A stretch of 64,000 nt of DNA, from assembly GCF_000010725.1 (NCBI RefSeq), contig NC_013854.1, positions 3,129,001 to 3,193,000 on the forward strand, read 5' to 3'. Both the position numbers and the translations under genes were made by a program. The notes beneath the pieces are model-generated. The model searched no databases and was not told the DNA's origin. It saw only the letters and a list, made by a program, of their open reading frames with translations. Shown here piece by piece: positions 48,427 through 57,086 of the stretch. This DNA is from Azospirillum sp. B510. Its GTDB lineage: Bacteria > Pseudomonadota > Alphaproteobacteria > Azospirillales > Azospirillaceae. Every line of letters begins with the position of its first letter. The first letter of the stretch is position 1.

Positions 48427-48857
48427 CATCGGTGACCATCTACCACAACCCGGATTGCGGCACCTCGCGCAACACGCTGGCGCTGATCCGCAACAGCGGC
48501 GTCGAGCCGACGGTGATCGAGTATCTGAAGACACCGCCGTCGCGTGACGAGCTGGCCGACCTGATCGGCCGCATGGGCGTGCCGGTGCGCGCCGTGCTGC
48601 GCGAGAAGGGCACGCCCTATGCCGAACCCGGGCTCGCCGACCCGTCGTTGAGCGACGACCAACTGCTCGACGCCATGATGGCCCATCCGATCCTGATCAA
48701 CCGGCCGATCGTGGTGACGCCGCTCGGCGTGCGGCTGTGCCGCCCGTCCGAGGCGGTGCTCGACATCCTCCCCGATGCCCAGCGCGGCGCCTTCGCCAAG
48801 GAAGACGGGGAGCAGGTCGTCGACGCCGCCGGACACCGCATCGGCAAAGCCTCCTGA
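48423..48857 (+). CDS. arsC: Glutaredoxin-type arsenate reductase
   Basis: This 144-residue ArsC of the glutaredoxin-dependent family has the catalytic motif YHNPDCGTSRNTLALI, the YLKTPPSRDEL segment, and HPILINRPIVVTPLGVRLCRP with the substrate-binding Arg residues. It is a second arsenate reductase of an unrelated fold in one operon, coupled to the first. Confidence 0.93.
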   Translation: MTSVTIYHNPDCGTSRNTLALIRNSGVEPTVIEYLKTPPSRDELADLIGRMGVPVRAVLREKGTPYAEPGLADPSLSDDQLLDAMMAHPILINRPIVVTPLGVRLCRPSEAVLDILPDAQRGAFAKEDGEQVVDAAGHRIGKAS

Positions 48858-48869
48858 CGGACACGCATC

Positions 48870-49943
48870 ATGACCGCTGACATTCATGCCGCCCCGGCGG
48901 CCCGCCCCGCCATGGGCCCGTTCGAGCGCTATCTCAGCGTCTGGGTAGCGCTGTGCATCGTCGCCGGCATCGCGCTCGGCCATCTGGTGCCCGGCCTGTT
49001 CCAGACGATCGCCGCGGCCGAGGTCGCCAAGGTCAACCTGCCGGTGGCGGTGCTGATCTGGCTGATGATCGTGCCGATGCTGCTGAAGATCGACCTCGGC
49101 GCGCTGGGGCAGGTCAAGGAGCACTGGCGCGGCGTTGGGGTGACGCTGTTCATCAACTGGGCGGTCAAGCCCTTCTCGATGGCGCTGCTGGGCACGCTGT
49201 TCATCGGCAACCTGTTCGCGCCGCTGCTGCCGCAGGACCAGATTTCCTCCTACGTTGCCGGCCTGATCCTGCTGGCGGCGGCGCCCTGCACCGCCATGGT
49301 GTTCGTCTGGTCGAACCTGTGTGAGGGGGAGCCGCACTACACGCTGAGCCAGGTGGCGCTGAACGACATCATCATGGTCTTCGCTTTCGCGCCGCTGGTC
49401 GGCCTGCTGCTGGGCGTGGCGTCGATCACCGTGCCGTGGGACACGCTGCTGCTGTCGGTGCTGCTCTACATCGTCATCCCCGTGGTCGGTGCCCAGCTCT
49501 GGCGGCGCAGCCTGCTGGTCGCCGGCGGAGAGCCGGCGCTGAAGCGCGTGCTCGACCTCATCCAGCCGGTTTCGCTGCTGGCGCTGCTGACCACGCTGGT
49601 GCTGCTGTTCGGCTTCCAGGGCGAGCAGATCCTCGCCCAGCCGCTGGTCATCCTGCTGCTGGCGGTGCCGATCCTGATCCAGGTCTATTTCAACGCCGGG
49701 CTGGCCTATTGGCTGTCGCGCCGCTTCGGCGTGGCGTGGTGCGTGGCAGCGCCGGCGGCGCTGATCGGCGCCTCCAACTTCTTCGAGCTGGCGGTCGCCG
49801 CCGCCATAAGCCTGTTCGGTTTGGGCTCCGGGGCGGCGCTCGCCACCGTGGTCGGCGTGCTGGTCGAGGTGCCGGTGATGCTGTCTGTGGTGAAGATCGT
49901 CAAGGCGACCAAGCCCTGGTACGAGGGACGCACCCATGCATGA
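48870..49943 (+). CDS. acr3: ACR3-type arsenite efflux permease
   Basis: This 357-residue integral membrane protein has about ten hydrophobic segments. The conserved ACR3 motif [20 protein letters not shown] contains the essential Cys. It expels arsenite made by the two reductases. It lies 12 bp after arsC and overlaps arsH by 8 bp. Confidence 0.93.
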   Translation: MTADIHAAPAARPAMGPFERYLSVWVALCIVAGIALGHLVPGLFQTIAAAEVAKVNLPVAVLIWLMIVPMLLKIDLGALGQVKEHWRGVGVTLFINWAVKPFSMALLGTLFIGNLFAPLLPQDQISSYVAGLILLAAAPCTAMVFVWSNLCEGEPHYTLSQVALNDIIMVFAFAPLVGLLLGVASITVPWDTLLLSVLLYIVIPVVGAQLWRRSLLVAGGEPALKRVLDLIQPVSLLALLTTLVLLFGFQGEQILAQPLVILLLAVPILIQVYFNAGLAYWLSRRFGVAWCVAAPAALIGASNFFELAVAAAISLFGLGSGAALATVVGVLVEVPVMLSVVKIVKATKPWYEGRTHA

Positions 49944-50697
49944 TATCGAGACGACCGGACGCGACTCCTTGCCGAGCCTGGACGAGCCTTATTTCGATGT
50001 GCCCGGCCTCGACAGGCTGACACCGGAGCGGCCGTCGACCCACCCGCCGCGCATCCTGCTGCTCTATGGCTCGCTGCGGGAGCGGTCCTACAGCCGCTTC
50101 CTGGCCGAGGAAGCCGCCCGGCTGCTCCAGCGCATGGGGGCCGAGACGCGCATCTTCGACCCGCGCGACCTGCCGCTGCCGGACAGCGTGCCGGCCGACC
50201 ATCCCAAGGTGGCGGAGCTGCGCGCCCTGTCGCAATGGTCGGAAGGCCAGGTTTGGGTCAGCCCGGAGCGGCACGGCACCATCACCGGCATCCTGAAATG
50301 CCAGATCGACTGGCTGCCGCTGGAAAGCGGCGGCGTCCGGCCGACGCAGGGGCGGACGCTGGCGGTGATGCAGGTCTCCGGCGGCTCGCAATCCTTCAAT
50401 GCGGTCAACGCGATGCGGGTGCTAGGCCGCTGGATGCGGATGGTGACCATCCCGAACCAGTCGTCGGTGGCCAAGGCCTTCCAGGAGTTCGACGAGGCCG
50501 GGCGGATGAAGCCGTCGCCCTATTACGACCGCGTGGTGGACGTGATGGAGGAACTGATGAAGTTCACTCTGCTGGTGCGCGACCGCAGCGACTACCTGAC
50601 CGACCGCTACAGCGAGCGCCGCGAGGCGGGGCTGAAGGCGGCAACCGAGGCGCAGGCCCTGGCCGCCGCTGCGATGAGCGGTGAGAAGACAGCATGA
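49936..50697 (+). CDS. arsH: ArsH NADPH-dependent FMN oxidoreductase
   Basis: This 253-residue flavodoxin-fold protein has the FMN site [20 protein letters not shown] and the following [22 protein letters not shown] loop ([12 protein letters not shown]). ArsH oxidises trivalent organoarsenicals and completes the operon. Confidence 0.92.
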   Translation: MHDIETTGRDSLPSLDEPYFDVPGLDRLTPERPSTHPPRILLLYGSLRERSYSRFLAEEAARLLQRMGAETRIFDPRDLPLPDSVPADHPKVAELRALSQWSEGQVWVSPERHGTITGILKCQIDWLPLESGGVRPTQGRTLAVMQVSGGSQSFNAVNAMRVLGRWMRMVTIPNQSSVAKAFQEFDEAGRMKPSPYYDRVVDVMEELMKFTLLVRDRSDYLTDRYSERREAGLKAATEAQALAAAAMSGEKTA

Positions 50698-50761
50698 CGG
50701 CATTTCGGCAGGGGCTGGTCGAAGATCGAGTAGCAAAGGAACGAAATCTGACATAGCCCGG

Positions 50762-51021
50762 TTAGGGACCTGAGCCAGCAACCTCGGGGGGCTGGAGTGC
50801 AAAGGCCCGGTACAGCGTCGATGCGTGGACGTTGAGAATCCGGGCTGCCTCCCGGGGGGATCGGCCTTCATCGACCAGGCGCCGAGCGAGAGCGATCTGG
50901 TCGGCGGTCAACTTCGGCGGCCGGCCGAACCGCACGCCGCGTGCTCTGGCCGCCACGCGGCCCATGCCGGTCCGCTCGGCGATCAGGGAGCGCTCGAACT
51001 CGGCGATGCCGGCGAACACGG
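50762..51021 (-). pseudogene. tnpR: Tn3 resolvase tnpR, C-terminal part
   Basis: It reads TVFAGIAEFERSLIAERTGM and ends with a Hin-type helix-turn-helix (SPREAARILNVHASTLYRAF). It is separated from the catalytic N-terminus (52201-52519) by an IS630-family element. Joined, the resolvase would have about 192 residues. Confidence 0.9.
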
Positions 51022-51024
51022 TTA

Positions 51025-52200
51025 TACCAAAGCCGTTAAATTTTGACCTGTAAGGCCCACGGGTAACCGCATGTGGAGCGGATGCGGCCGGGTTCGGCGA
51101 GGATGCGGTTCCAGACGCGACAGCAGACGTCGAGGATGGCGTTGAGGTCGGTGAAGAGCCGGTGGGACAGCAGGGTGTCGCGCATGACCTGCCAGAGCCT
51201 TTCGATGGCGTTGAGTTCCGGGCTGTAGGGCGGGAGCGGCACGAGGGTGATGTTGGCCGGCACGGCGAGATCGCCGCTGGTGTGCCATCCCGCCCCGTCG
51301 ATCACCACGGCGGCATGGGCGCCGGGGGTGACGGTGCGGCTGATCTCCTCCAGCATGAGGTTCATCGCCTCGGTGTTGGCGCGCGTCATGACGATGGCGG
51401 CTCCGGTGTCGCGCTCAGGACAGACCGCGCCGAAGAGATAGGCCGACTTGAAACGATGATCGCGCACGGCGCGCGGCCGGCTGCCGCGCGGCGCCCAGCG
51501 CCGGGTCAGGGTGCCTTTCTGGCCGATGCGGGCCTCGTCCTGGAACCAGACCTCCACGGCGCTCGCCTCGGGGTGGTCCTCTCCGATGGCGGCGAGGCGT
51601 TCGGCGAAGTTTTTTTAAACGCCTCCTGGGCCGGTGCGTCGGCCTTGGGATGGATCGGGCGCGGCGTCAGGAAGGACAGCTTCATGCGGTGCAAGCGGTC
51701 CTGCATGCCGGTGCGGCTGTAGTCCGCCCCGAAATGCCGCAGGGCCAAGTCGCGGATGTGGCGAACCCGGTACTCGACGACGCCGTCCCGTTCGACCTCG
51801 GGGCCGGCGGCGATCAGGTCAGCCAATTCCGGCTCCAGGGCGTCGGCGAGCAGCGGCGGCCGGCCGCAGCGCGCCCGATCCCGCAAGCCGTCCACCCCTT
51901 CGGCGTTGTAGCGCACGACCCAGTCGCGCAGCGCTTGCCGGTCCATGCCGGCTTGCCGCGCCGCTTCCGCCCGGCTGACGCCGTCCAGCGCCATGGCGAT
52001 CGCCAGCAGGCGCCGGCACACCCGCCCATCGCTCTCGCCGCGGGCGAGGCGGCGCAGGTCTTCCGAGCTCAGGTCGGGGCGGATCGGCAGGGCGGACATG
52101 GCTGTGCTTCGCTCAATGGTGAGACCTGGCACAGGGAATCACTACCGGCGCTGAACCGCAAGCCACAGACCCGGCGAGTCAGAAGTTTCCGGCTCTGGTA
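51025..52200 (-). mobile_element. IS630-family element in tnpR
   Basis: Ends TACCAAAGCC and TACCAGAGCC (inverted) bound 1176 bp. TTA stands on both sides, consistent with TA-target duplication by IS630/mariner transposases. The interrupted resolvase frame fits exactly when one copy is removed. Confidence 0.9.
51036..52099 (-). CDS. IS630-family transposase, two frames
   Basis: The helix-turn-helix part (52099 to about 51610, MSALPIRPDLSSEDLRRLAR, then SRAEAARQAGMDRQALRDWV) and the DDE part (about 51612 to 51036, VEVWFQDEARIGQKGTLTRR, then LVPLPPYSPELNAIERLWQV) are in different frames. They meet at a run of seven A residues (complement of 51610-51616), where programmed slippage is common in IS630 elements. 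The catalytic Asp residues (FQDEAR, VIDGAGWH) and Glu (NAIERLW) are present. Confidence 0.88.
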
Positions 52201-52519
52201 TTAGGACCATCCGCCCGGCCGGCGAGGTGGTATCGGCCCATGGCTCCGCGAGTGATCGGAGACCCGCACCGGCTCCCTGGAGCTGCTCCGCAATATCGAG
52301 AAGATCACGGGTTGACCGGGCCAGCCTGTCGAGGCGCGTGACCGTCACAACGTCATCGGCCCGGAGTTGGTCGATCAGCCGGGCAAGCTGTGGCCGGTCG
52401 CGCTTTGCCCCGGAGACCTTCTCCTCATAAATCCGCCGACAGCCGACCGCCTGTAGCGACGCCCGCTGCTGCGAAAGATCCTGGTCGTCGGTGGAGACGC
52501 GCGCATAGCCGATGAGCAT
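52201..52519 (-). pseudogene. tnpR: Tn3 resolvase tnpR, N-terminal catalytic part
   Basis: It begins MLIGYARVSTDDQDLSQQRA with the catalytic Ser and continues VTRLDRLARSTRDLLDIAEQ, ending at SPAGRMVL where the IS630 lies. It cannot make a full resolvase, so cointegrates may no longer be resolved by this copy. Confidence 0.92.
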
Positions 52520-52529
52520 GGGGCATCCG

Positions 52530-52640
52530 TCGCAAAAGTCATCGCGAAACTCTTTCCTTTTGCGATAGACTTTTGCAACATCAAAAACTCCAAGGTTCCA
52601 GTCCGGTACCTACCTGTCGCGAAACTCAAGAGTTTTGCGA
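52530..52640. promoter_or_regulatory. Putative res site of Tn3 transposon
   Basis: Between the tnpR start and the right end, two inverted structures share the TCGCRAAA motif: 52531-52549 with 52558-52576 (arms CGCAAAAGTCATCGCGAAA and its near-complement), and 52617-52627 with 52630-52640 (TCGCGAAACTC/GAGTTTTGCGA). Multiple dyads beside tnpR are typical of a resolution site. Confidence 0.65.
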
Positions 52641-52732
52641 GGCAAGCAGCCGGCACAGGATCGCTGCACGGCTCATGTTCTCAGGCTGTTCTCAGATCCC
52701 GGACAATCTGATCACTTTCGTGTAGTGACCCC

Positions 52733-53502
52733 ACCTCGTGCAGGCGGCGCCGCGGCTTTTTGTCGTGCGTCTGCACGAAGCCGAAGAACCGGTCGACCCG
52801 CTCCTCCGGCACCGCCTTGCCGGCGATCACCTCGAAGCTGGTCGTTTTGTCGTCCCAGCTGCGAACGTACCCGCCATCCACACCGACGACGATCGGCCCC
52901 TCCGGGGCCGGCAACTCCCGCCAGTCCGCCGGACATCCGTCGATCAGAGAGAAGCGCTCCTCCCCGAGAGCGGCCTCCAGGCGGTCGGCGACCCGGGACA
53001 GGTCGCGGCGAACGGTGGTCGGATTGGTCGTATCGGCGATCGGCAGCACATCCTTCAACAAATCGGTGGTGATTCCATACGACACCAGCGAGGCCCACTT
53101 GGCCTCCAGGAACAGCAGCTCCGGCGCCGCGCGCTCGGTGAACAGAGCGCGCAACGGGCTGACGCTTCCGCCGCCTTTCCCGTCGCAGCCACACCGATGC
53201 AGACGCCGGCCAGGCACGTCCACCGTGCCGAACAAGGTGCGGAACCGGATCGTCCGCAGCCCCTTGCTGGTGCGGACGCACCCGCAATCCGGGCAGCACC
53301 GGTGGCGGGCGGTGTAGTCGGCCGCTTGGGCAGCGAGCAGGCGCTCCTGGGTCGCCCGCAACATCCGCTTGGCCTCCTCCAGCGACAAGCCGAGTTCTTC
53401 CACCCGGTCGGCCGGCTTGGCCAACCCGAGAACCTCGTCGTCGGCGACCACGGTCCCGTTCTCGTCCTCGATCTGCAGCCGTACCCTGATCCGCATCCTC
53501 AT
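52733..53502 (-). pseudogene. ISKra4 transposase, N-terminal half
   Basis: It begins MRMRIRVRLQIEDENGTVVA and includes a zinc-ribbon-like segment (RHRCCPDCGCVRTSKGLRTI) and the first catalytic region (GPIVVGVDGGYVRSWDDKTT). It stops at LHEV where the Tn3 transposon begins, and its C-terminal half lies at 43663-44301. Confidence 0.9.
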
Positions 53503-53515
53503 CTCCGCCTCCGGC

Positions 53516-54208
53516 TCACCAGACCTGCTGGTGCATCAGCGGCTTGTGCTCCTCGGCGCGGAAGCGCTCATTGATCTGGATTCGGCTGAACTCCTTGGGC
53601 CGGAAACGCTCGCGCGCCCGGGTGCGCGCGAGGGTCCGCTCGAAACGATCGCGGACGTCGGGATCGTCCAGCACCGCGGTGGTCCGGTCACGGGCGACGG
53701 CGGCGAGCACCTCCGTCATCTCCGCCAAGTCCTCCCACGCGTCCCAGCCCACCAGATCGTCCTGACGCTCCCGGTAACCCGCTGGCCCGCCACAGCCCTC
53801 CGGAGGACAAGGGTGTTCCCCGCCGATGCAGACCGGGTAGACGGCGTCGGGCTGCGCGGCGAGCCGGTCCTCCACCCGAAGTTCGTGACGCCAGAAGGCG
53901 CCCATGTCGTAGGTGTAGCGCAACTTGCCGCCGATCCGCAGGCGGAAGGTGTCGAGGACAACCCGGGGTGAGACGAGGGCCAACTCTGTCGACCCATACC
54001 CAACCGCGCGAAGATCGAACCGGTAGAGGTGGATGCCTTCCCAGCCCAGGGCGACCTGGAGGATACCATGCAGTTCCTGCAAGGTGGTGGAGGCCTGCAC
54101 CAGCAGCCGGCGCCACGCCGAGGGGCTGATGTCCAGCAGACGGACCTTGAGCTGCAGGATTGGCAGATCCGGTGCGGGCTTCGGCTTTTTGACGGGGCGG
54201 CGCGCCAT
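53516..54208 (-). CDS. Plasmid pRiA4b ORF-3-like passenger protein
   Basis: This protein of about 230 residues is of the pRiA4b ORF-3 family. LQLKVRLLDISPSAWRRLLV and LQELHGILQVALGWEGIHLY are the conserved core, followed by LRYTYDMGAFWRHELRVED and a PCPPEGCGG zinc-like segment. The function is unknown. It lies inside the ISKra4 ends, 13 bp upstream of the transposase gene and in the same direction, so it is part of the IS. ATG at 54208 is favoured; one at 54235 is also possible. Confidence 0.8.
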   Translation of the reverse strand: MARRPVKKPKPAPDLPILQLKVRLLDISPSAWRRLLVQASTTLQELHGILQVALGWEGIHLYRFDLRAVGYGSTELALVSPRVVLDTFRLRIGGKLRYTYDMGAFWRHELRVEDRLAAQPDAVYPVCIGGEHPCPPEGCGGPAGYRERQDDLVGWDAWEDLAEMTEVLAAVARDRTTAVLDDPDVRDRFERTLARTRARERFRPKEFSRIQINERFRAEEHKPLMHQQVW

Positions 54209-54296
54209 GGTCTCTCGGCAAGCGGTGATTGCCACACTCTACCGCAGCACGCCGGCCGCGCCTATCGCCTGTCCCCCAGGATTGTTCTGCTCTCCC

Positions 54297-54391
54297 TGCT
54301 GGGCGAGCATGGCCAACCCGTCCATGCCCTTGCGCATGTCGGTGGCGCCCATCGCCAGATAGACCCGCACCCCGGCGGGAACCGAGATCAT
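54297..54391 (-). pseudogene. tnpB: IS66 tnpB, 5' fragment (second copy)
   Basis: It encodes [20 protein letters not shown] and stops after LAMLAQQ, where ISKra4 sequence begins. Confidence 0.88.
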
Positions 54392-54828
54392 GGCGAATCC
54401 AACGCGCCGACCAGTCGGCGCAGCGTGGCCGGGGCGATATCTTCGGCGACGCGCAGCACGCGGCCGTTGGCGAGAACCACCTCGACCAGGGCGGCACGGC
54501 GCTCGGCTGAGGGTGCCGGCTCCGGCGCCGACGGCGTCTTGGTGGGAGAGAGCAGGCCGGCGGACGGCGGCCCCTCCAACACATGAACCGGCACGAAGGA
54601 GGGCGCCGCGGCAGACAGTTCTCCGCTCTTGAACTGTCGGCGCCAGCGGTAGATCAGGCTGGTGCACACGCCGTGGCGGCGGGCCACCGCGACGACGGCG
54701 CCGCGCCCGCCGTGGGCCTCGCCGACCAAGCGGATCTTCTCCTCGGCCGAGTAGGTGCGCCGCCCGCCGGCGCCGGTGATGACCTCGATACGTTGGACTG
54801 CCACAGTGCAAACCACGCTGCTTGCCAC
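54388..54828 (-). CDS. tnpA: IS66 TnpA accessory protein (second copy)
   Basis: The protein is identical to that at 35002-35442. The gene is complete, but the element around it has lost most of tnpB and all of tnpC, so it cannot move on its own. Confidence 0.9.
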   Translation of the reverse strand: MASSVVCTVAVQRIEVITGAGGRRTYSAEEKIRLVGEAHGGRGAVVAVARRHGVCTSLIYRWRRQFKSGELSAAAPSFVPVHVLEGPPSAGLLSPTKTPSAPEPAPSAERRAALVEVVLANGRVLRVAEDIAPATLRRLVGALDSP

Positions 54829-54925
54829 GATGCCAAGCCAGCCACACCCACCGGTGCCGCCGACGTCCAGCTTTCAGCACGCGGCACACTCCTCCCGCAA
54901 GGCAGCACTCAGACGACGCTTACCT

Positions 54926-55097
54926 TTCCTCACCCCGTAGACCTGGAAGTTTTCATTCCAGACCCGTCGGATAGCCAAACTCAGCTCGGCGTCGCTTCGC
55001 GAGCGGGCCGGCGCCTTGGCCGGATCGGCCCGCCGGGCGGCATGGGCGCGGTAGGTCGACGGGGCGATCGGCAGCGCTTTGCAGATCGGCTTATATG
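54926..55097 (-). pseudogene. IS3-family orfB fragment
   Basis: The translation includes ICKALPIAPSTYRAHAARRA and RRVWNENFQVYGVRK, a typical HTH_21 part of IS3 OrfB. It is cut at YGVRK by the IS66 end. Confidence 0.8.
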
Positions 55098-55394
55098 AGG
55101 AGAATCAACGGAAATGTTCGTCAGCTTTTCATTTTACGCTCCTGTAGCGCTATCTGGTATCCACGGCGTGAGCCTGCTTCAATGACGCGGCCCGGAAACC
55201 GGGCCTGATCCAACTTATATACGGTCAGTCGACTGGGGCGACTGCACCAACATCCCGCATGCGGCGGGCAAGGCTCAATTGGGCGAGACCATTCTCAAAC
55301 CGCGGCTGTTTGACAGCCATGCCGATCTTCGGTTCGCCCGTACGGGCTCCAGCGGGAAGGTTTTCCCCGGAGAAATTGATGAGCGCTCGGAACG
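55098..55394. other. Non-coding IS debris
   Basis: No gene was recognised. A short perfect hairpin GGCCCGG-AAA-CCGGGCC lies near 55189-55205. The stretch probably belongs to the 3' end of the adjoining IS110 remnant. Confidence 0.4.
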
Positions 55395-55511
55395 TCAGGC
55401 GGCCTTCAGCACGGCACCTTCAATGACGACGCCCGCACGGGTATATTTCCAAAGCGCGACGAACAGTTTTCGGGCAACGGCGACGATCATCGTCTTCTTG
55501 AGCCGTCCCCC
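55395..55511 (-). pseudogene. IS110-family transposase C-terminal fragment
   Basis: The last 38 residues (RLKKTMIVAVARKLFVALWK, then GVVIEGAVLKAA) are typical of IS110-family transposase ends. The gene is cut by the IS1380 left end. Confidence 0.75.
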
Positions 55512-57000
55512 ATTCCTAGCCGGGAAAATTCATGAGGGTTGGCGGGTGTAGCGGCATCCGTTGAGCGGCCGTAGGATTTGGGTGCTGACGCCAACTCCTG
55601 CCGTTTCCGGAGCGCCCACCCGCCATGGTTGATCATACCCTGCCGCTGCCCGGCCTGTCACCCGTTGCTGGAAAGCCGGTGATCGGGCGCTTTGATGGCG
55701 GCCGCCTGTCCTCCGATGGCGGGCTGCTGGTGCTGCGGGAGGTGGCGAAGCGGCTGCGGATTGCCGATCGGCTGGCCGCCTGTATTGAGGACCCGCGCGA
55801 TCCAACGCGCACCGTGCATTCGCTGGCCGACATCATCGGCTTTCGCCTGCTGGCCATCGCGGCGGGCTACGAGGACGGCAACGACGCCGGCAGCCTACGC
55901 TCCGACCCGCTGTTCAAGATGGCCCTGGAACGCCTGCCGTCCGAGCGTGACCTTTGCTCGCAAGCCACCATCTCGCGCCTGGAGAACCTGCCGGATACCC
56001 GCGCACTGCTGCGCATGGGCCGAGCCATGGTCGATCTCTACTGCGCGTCCTTTCGCCAGGTGCCCAAGCGCATCGTGCTGGATGTAGACGACACCTTCGA
56101 CACGGTGCATGGCGGTCAGCAGTTGCGCCTGTTCAACGCCCATTATGACGAGTACGGCTTCCAGCCCATCGTTGTCTTCGACGGCAACGGCCGCTTTGTC
56201 ACCGCTGTGCTGCGCCCAGCCAAGCGGCCCAAGGGGACGGAGATCCGGACCTTCCTGCGTCGCCTGCTCCGCGCCATTCGGGCAAACTGGCCCAAGACCG
56301 AGATCCTGCTGCGCGCCGACGGCCATTACGCCTGCCCGGAGGTGCTGGACTGGTGCGAGGCGGAGGGGCTCGACTACGTGCTCGGTCTGCCGACCAGCAG
56401 CACACTGCGCCGTCACGTCACCACGCTGGAGGCCAGCACCGCGGCGCGCTTCCAGGCCATGCCCGGAGCCGACAAGGTGCGCCGCTTCAAGGAATTCTAT
56501 GACGGGGCCAGCACCTGGAGCCGGGTCCGCCGCATCGTCGCGCGCGTCGAGGCAGGAGACCAGGGCACCGACAGCCGCTTCATCGTCACCAACCTACGCC
56601 ACGGCACGGGTCGCTGGCTGTATGCCGGCCTGTATTGCGCGAGGGGACAGGCGGAAAATCATATAAAAGCCTGGAAATCCCACCTTGCCGCAGACCGGAC
56701 CTCCTGCACCAAGGCGACGGCCAACCAGTTCCGCCTGTTCCTGCACGCCGGGGCGTACTGGCTGCTGTGGAGCCTGCGCTCGCTGATGCCGAAACGCTCC
56801 CGCTGGCGCACGGTGCAATTCGACACCTTGCGGCTGCGCTTGGTGAAGACCGCCGCGCGTATCGTGGAGATGAAGACGCAGATCAAGGTGCACCTGCCGA
56901 CCAGCGCGCCTGATCAGGCGATCATCCACCTCGCCCTCGGCCGCATGCCCCGGCTCATCTGCTGAGCACCGGGGCAGCGTGCCCCAGCCGTCACCCAATC
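55512..57000 (+). mobile_element. IS1380-family element, right end not found
   Basis: The left end reads CCTAGCCGGGAAAATTCATG, as expected for IS1380, about 110 bp before the transposase. No inverted copy was found downstream of the gene, so the right end is probably lost or displaced; the right boundary given is approximate. Confidence 0.7.
55625..56965 (+). CDS. IS1380-family transposase
   Basis: This 446-residue DDE transposase includes FDGGRLSSDGGLLVLREVAK near the N-terminus, RIVLDVDDTFDTVHGGQQLR with catalytic Asp residues, EILLRADGHYACPEVLDWCE and YCARGQAENHIKAWKSHLAA with the catalytic Glu. The frame is intact. Confidence 0.93.
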   Translation: MVDHTLPLPGLSPVAGKPVIGRFDGGRLSSDGGLLVLREVAKRLRIADRLAACIEDPRDPTRTVHSLADIIGFRLLAIAAGYEDGNDAGSLRSDPLFKMALERLPSERDLCSQATISRLENLPDTRALLRMGRAMVDLYCASFRQVPKRIVLDVDDTFDTVHGGQQLRLFNAHYDEYGFQPIVVFDGNGRFVTAVLRPAKRPKGTEIRTFLRRLLRAIRANWPKTEILLRADGHYACPEVLDWCEAEGLDYVLGLPTSSTLRRHVTTLEASTAARFQAMPGADKVRRFKEFYDGASTWSRVRRIVARVEAGDQGTDSRFIVTNLRHGTGRWLYAGLYCARGQAENHIKAWKSHLAADRTSCTKATANQFRLFLHAGAYWLLWSLRSLMPKRSRWRTVQFDTLRLRLVKTAARIVEMKTQIKVHLPTSAPDQAIIHLALGRMPRLIC

Positions 57001-57086
57001 CCCTCCACCACCAACTCCGACACCGTCACGCCGCCGTCAGCGCGGCGGCCGACGACGCGCGCCCATACAGCCCAACGTTGATCATC

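Larger units (their letters stand above)
44302..52732. mobile_element. Tn3-family arsenic-resistance transposon
   Basis: Inverted ends beginning GGGGTCACTACACGAAAGTG and continuing ATCAGATTGTCCGGGA match at both sides over more than 35 bp. A 5-bp duplication ACCTC flanks them (44297-44301 and 52733-52737). The 8431-bp unit holds tnpA, an ars operon, an IS630-interrupted tnpR and a putative res site. It is inserted in the ISKra4 transposase gene. Confidence 0.95.
43631..54296 (-). mobile_element. ISKra4-family element split by a Tn3 transposon
   Basis: Inverted ends GGGAGAGCAGAACAATCCTG lie at 43631 (+) and 54296 (-). Removing the Tn3 transposon and one target duplication leaves about 2.2 kb with a complete transposase frame and a passenger gene. 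No target duplication is seen around the ISKra4: one flank is a recombinase remnant, the other an IS66 tnpB. Its surroundings have therefore been rearranged. Confidence 0.8.
54297..54923 (-). mobile_element. Truncated inverted copy of the IS66 element
   Basis: These 627 bp match 34907-35533 almost exactly in inverted orientation, from the terminal repeat to the middle of tnpB, with only a synonymous change spotted in tnpA. The copy is cut by the ISKra4 end. Its outer flank is an IS3 transposase fragment. Confidence 0.93.

Noticed and set aside
43620..54310. A target-site duplication for the ISKra4 element
   Set aside because: The sequences outside the two ends do not match; each belongs to a different broken element.
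57000..57086. A right inverted end of IS1380 just after the transposase
   Set aside because: No sequence matching the inverse of CCTAGCCGGGAAAATTCATG was found between the gene and the IS110 element.
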